A stretch of 34,551 bases of DNA, from assembly GCA_024277435.1 (NCBI GenBank), contig JAJRVJ010000026.1:1-34551 (forward strand). The letters are read 5' to 3'. This DNA comes from Patescibacteria group bacterium (GTDB lineage: Bacteria; Patescibacteriota; Patescibacteriia; UBA9570). Shown piece after piece: positions 33,263 through 34,551 of the stretch. A model generated the notes under the pieces. It searched no databases and was not told the origin of the DNA. It saw only the letters and a program-made list of their open reading frames with translations. Both the position numbers and the translations under genes were made by a program. How positions within the stretch are numbered: position 1 is the stretch's first letter; every line of letters starts with the position of its first letter.

Positions 33263-33694
33263 CTAACCTCGCATTACAATATTAATACCACGCTCACGAA
33301 GCCAAGGTAGAATTCTTTTCTTATGAATTTTACCTTGATATACGTACCGTTCCTGTGAGTGGGTAACAAATTCCATGCCCATCATAGTTTCTTTTACTTG
33401 AGCAATATCGCCCAATGGTAATACTCGCATCTCTTTCATGGTCATAAGTTTCTTGCGCACTTTCTCGTCAAGCGCAAGAAATTCTTGCTGTTTAAAAAAC
33501 GAATCAGGATTATTCTTTGCGCTTTTCTTTTCAATCAAATTCGCAACCAGCACACCAATTAATCCAAACATGGCACCGGATGCGGCTGCCATACCTTTTT
33601 TAAAAAAATATACTTTATCGCTTGTTAATACAATAGCGCCTAAACCGCGCTTACCAGAAAATTGTGTATTACCTTGAAATAATTGTTGTTCCAT
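33263..33694 (-). CDS. Small PH/GRAM-like domain protein
   Basis: 143 aa from ATG 33694 (an in-frame ATG at 33712 lies inside the palindrome and is less likely). The N-terminal half has the pattern LGAIVLTSDKVYFFKKG, typical of bacterial PH-like/GRAM domains ('..G.l.LT..rl.f....'). A Gly/Ala-rich hydrophobic stretch (AAASGAMFGLIGVLVANLI) follows, which could touch or cross the membrane. The end has LPLGDIAQVKET and FVTHSQERYVYQG. Function is unknown. Its promoter has a striking palindrome at the transcription start. Confidence 0.55.
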   Translation of the reverse strand: MEQQLFQGNTQFSGKRGLGAIVLTSDKVYFFKKGMAAASGAMFGLIGVLVANLIEKKSAKNNPDSFFKQQEFLALDEKVRKKLMTMKEMRVLPLGDIAQVKETMMGMEFVTHSQERYVYQGKIHKKRILPWLRERGINIVMRG

Positions 33695-33704
33695 AATAGA
33701 TGTG

Positions 33705-33736
33705 TGTATCAATTATTATTAATAATAATTGATACA
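33705..33736. promoter_or_regulatory. Perfect 32-bp palindrome at the promoter of the PH-like gene
   Basis: TGTATCAATTATTATT followed by its exact reverse complement, 16 bp per arm with no loop. An extended -10 on the minus strand (TGTTATACT, 33736-33744) abuts it, so the palindrome covers the expected transcription start. It sits 10 bases before ATG 33694. This is an operator-like layout; the RNA could also form a 5' hairpin. Confidence 0.65.
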
Positions 33737-33825
33737 GTATAACACATATTATCTCTTCTCCTGCATATCTAACATATTTAGATAAAGAGGAAAGGAGGCA
33801 ACTGAATAGCAAATATACCTACACC

Positions 33826-33878
33826 GGGTGGTGGGAAGAGAGGTACGACCGAAGCCGCCCCTCTTCCCCCACCTACCC
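33826..33878. terminator. Long GC-rich imperfect hairpin
   Basis: GGGTGGTGGGAAGAGAGG (33826-33843) pairs, with three small bulges, with the C-rich segment 33858-33878 across a 14-base loop. It lies about 75 bases after the stop of the GC-rich gene on the minus strand. It could be a terminator or part of a structured RNA; no T run is present. Confidence 0.35.
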
Positions 33879-33951
33879 AGCACGGCTACCCCTTAGTCAG
33901 GCATCATAGCTCTACCTACGGTGGAGATATGTGGCTAGAATAAGGGATTCT

Positions 33952-34425
33952 CTAGTGCGCTTCGTTGGGCGGGCAACCCTTCGCGCCGGTGGCGGTCGCC
34001 ACGTGAGCAACCTCCTCGAGGTGAGGCTGGTTGAAGCCCGTCTCGTTGTACCAGACGTCCTCGAGATGAGGCCATGCGCCCAAGAACCAGATGCCAGCAA
34101 CGATGGCCCAGACAGCCGTCCAGCGGAAGCTGATCTTCATGTAGCCGATCCACTCGTCCCAGGTCTTGAACAGCATGATGCCGACCAAGGATGAGATTGG
34201 CGTCACCAGCACCGCTGTGGAGAGGATGAGAACCTCAAGCCACACGTCGCCGGAGGCCGGGTAGATGGCCCCAAGCAACACCCCATTGACAACGCCAGGG
34301 ATGAAGGCCAACCAGCCGGCGAACATCTCCATGTACGGAGCCAACGGATCCTCGATGAATGCCGCGAAGACGAGGAGCAGCATGACGCCCACCTCGGTCT
34401 CCGTCTTCATCGGAGACCGTTTCAT
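33952..34425 (-). CDS. Polytopic membrane protein of foreign composition
   Basis: 157 aa from ATG 34425 (ATG 34410 is also possible; codons further upstream are AT-rich and look non-coding). Four membrane segments are likely: near MLLLVFAAFIEDPLAPYMEM, AGWLAFIPGVVNGVLLGAIY, VLILSTAVLVTPISSLVGIM and AVWAIVAGIWFLGAWPH. The tail is hydrophilic with several His and ends in CPPNEAH. I do not recognise the family. There is no ribosome binding site. The GC-rich codon use does not match the rest of the window, so the gene comes from another genome by transfer or by misassembly; a marine archaeal origin is only a guess. Confidence 0.6.
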   Translation of the reverse strand: MKRSPMKTETEVGVMLLLVFAAFIEDPLAPYMEMFAGWLAFIPGVVNGVLLGAIYPASGDVWLEVLILSTAVLVTPISSLVGIMLFKTWDEWIGYMKISFRWTAVWAIVAGIWFLGAWPHLEDVWYNETGFNQPHLEEVAHVATATGAKGCPPNEAH

Positions 34426-34443
34426 TTTGGGCGCGTAAAAAGT

Positions 34444-34516
34444 CGTTTTCTCTGCTATGATTAGCTTCAAATACATTGTTTAACCTGTTAAGAAGCTAAT
34501 TATGATAAAAAAAACG
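34444..34516. repeat. 25-bp imperfect inverted repeat near the right edge
   Basis: Arms 34444-34468 and 34492-34516 match at 19 of 25 positions, with a perfect 9-bp inner part (ATTAGCTTC / GAAGCTAAT) and a 23-base spacer. All six differences are transitions. It lies directly upstream of the foreign membrane-protein gene, at the edge of the GC-rich block. It could be a regulatory dyad or a mobile-element end. Confidence 0.45.
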
Positions 34517-34551
34517 AAACAATCCTTATTGTCCAAAGTGCGCTAATCCAC

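Larger units (their letters stand above)
33820..34435. other. GC-rich block of foreign composition
   Basis: GC content rises abruptly from about 35-40% to around 60% near 33,820 and falls again near 34,435. The block contains one membrane-protein gene whose codon use (CTC, GTC, GCC, ATC) differs from every other gene here. It also has a long imperfect GC hairpin (33826-33843 with 33858-33878). Either a horizontally acquired segment or an assembly join with a different organism. Confidence 0.7.

Noticed and set aside
34502..34546. Short plus-strand frame (14 codons) after the inverted repeat
   Set aside because: Too short, Lys-rich in an AT-rich stretch, with no ribosome binding site or recognisable similarity.
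1..34551. Alternative genetic code (UGA as Gly)
   Set aside because: dprA, the macrodomain gene and the small membrane protein gene end in TGA at natural C-termini, and no gene contains internal TGA codons. The two internal stops are TAA and TAG.

Overview
The window looks like a piece of a Candidate Phyla Radiation (Patescibacteria, Parcubacteria-like) genome with moderate-to-low GC. The evidence is indirect. Core proteins are compact (a short Mfd, TopA without zinc ribbons, DprA without its N-terminal helical domain). There is a type IV pilus operon without an outer-membrane secretin, and secreted proteins carry Asn/Thr/Glu/Val-rich linkers and thrombospondin type 3 calcium repeats. TAA, TAG and TGA all end genes here, so the code is the standard bacterial one and not the UGA=Gly code of Gracilibacteria/Absconditabacteria.

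Layout. 1-811: the end of an IS30-family transposase, then about 690 bases with no recognisable gene. 812-3130 (+): short mfd. 3113-11107 (-): a cell-surface operon read as mscS, a 1502-aa lamin-tail/TSP3 adhesin, a TSP3/cupredoxin-like protein, a macrodomain protein, and a membrane-anchored beta-rich protein interrupted by an in-frame TAA. 11265-16286 (+): dprA, topA and a rel/spoT gene interrupted by an in-frame TAG before its TGS domain. 16283-17951 (-): parA-parB. 18013-18094 (+): tRNA-Leu(CAA). 18104-29564 (-): an 11.4-kb type IV pilus operon that starts with a soluble histidine kinase and a response regulator. It continues with pilB, pilC, four minor-pilin genes (one of about 1218 aa), pilM, a major-type pilin and a small membrane protein. 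29622-33012 (-): a dual-specificity phosphatase, a thioredoxin-like protein, and a pair of surface proteins with DUF4430 (transcobalamin beta-like) domains. 33263-33694 (-): a small PH/GRAM-like protein behind a perfect 32-bp palindrome. From about 33.82 kb the composition changes abruptly to GC-rich and holds one unrelated membrane-protein gene, so this end is either horizontally acquired or an assembly join.

How it fits together. Most of the window encodes surface structures: an attachment pilus under two-component control, a giant modular pilin suited to be a pilus-associated adhesin, a calcium-binding repeat adhesin operon, and proteins resembling a bacterial counterpart of cobalamin-binding proteins. 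This suits an organism that lives attached to, and scavenges from, other cells. The housekeeping genes are single-copy core genes. A recurring regulatory feature is a -10 element (often extended, TGn plus TATAAT-like) placed 6-11 bases before the start codon with no Shine-Dalgarno sequence (mfd, rel, parA, the kinase, the thioredoxin-like gene), which predicts leaderless transcripts.
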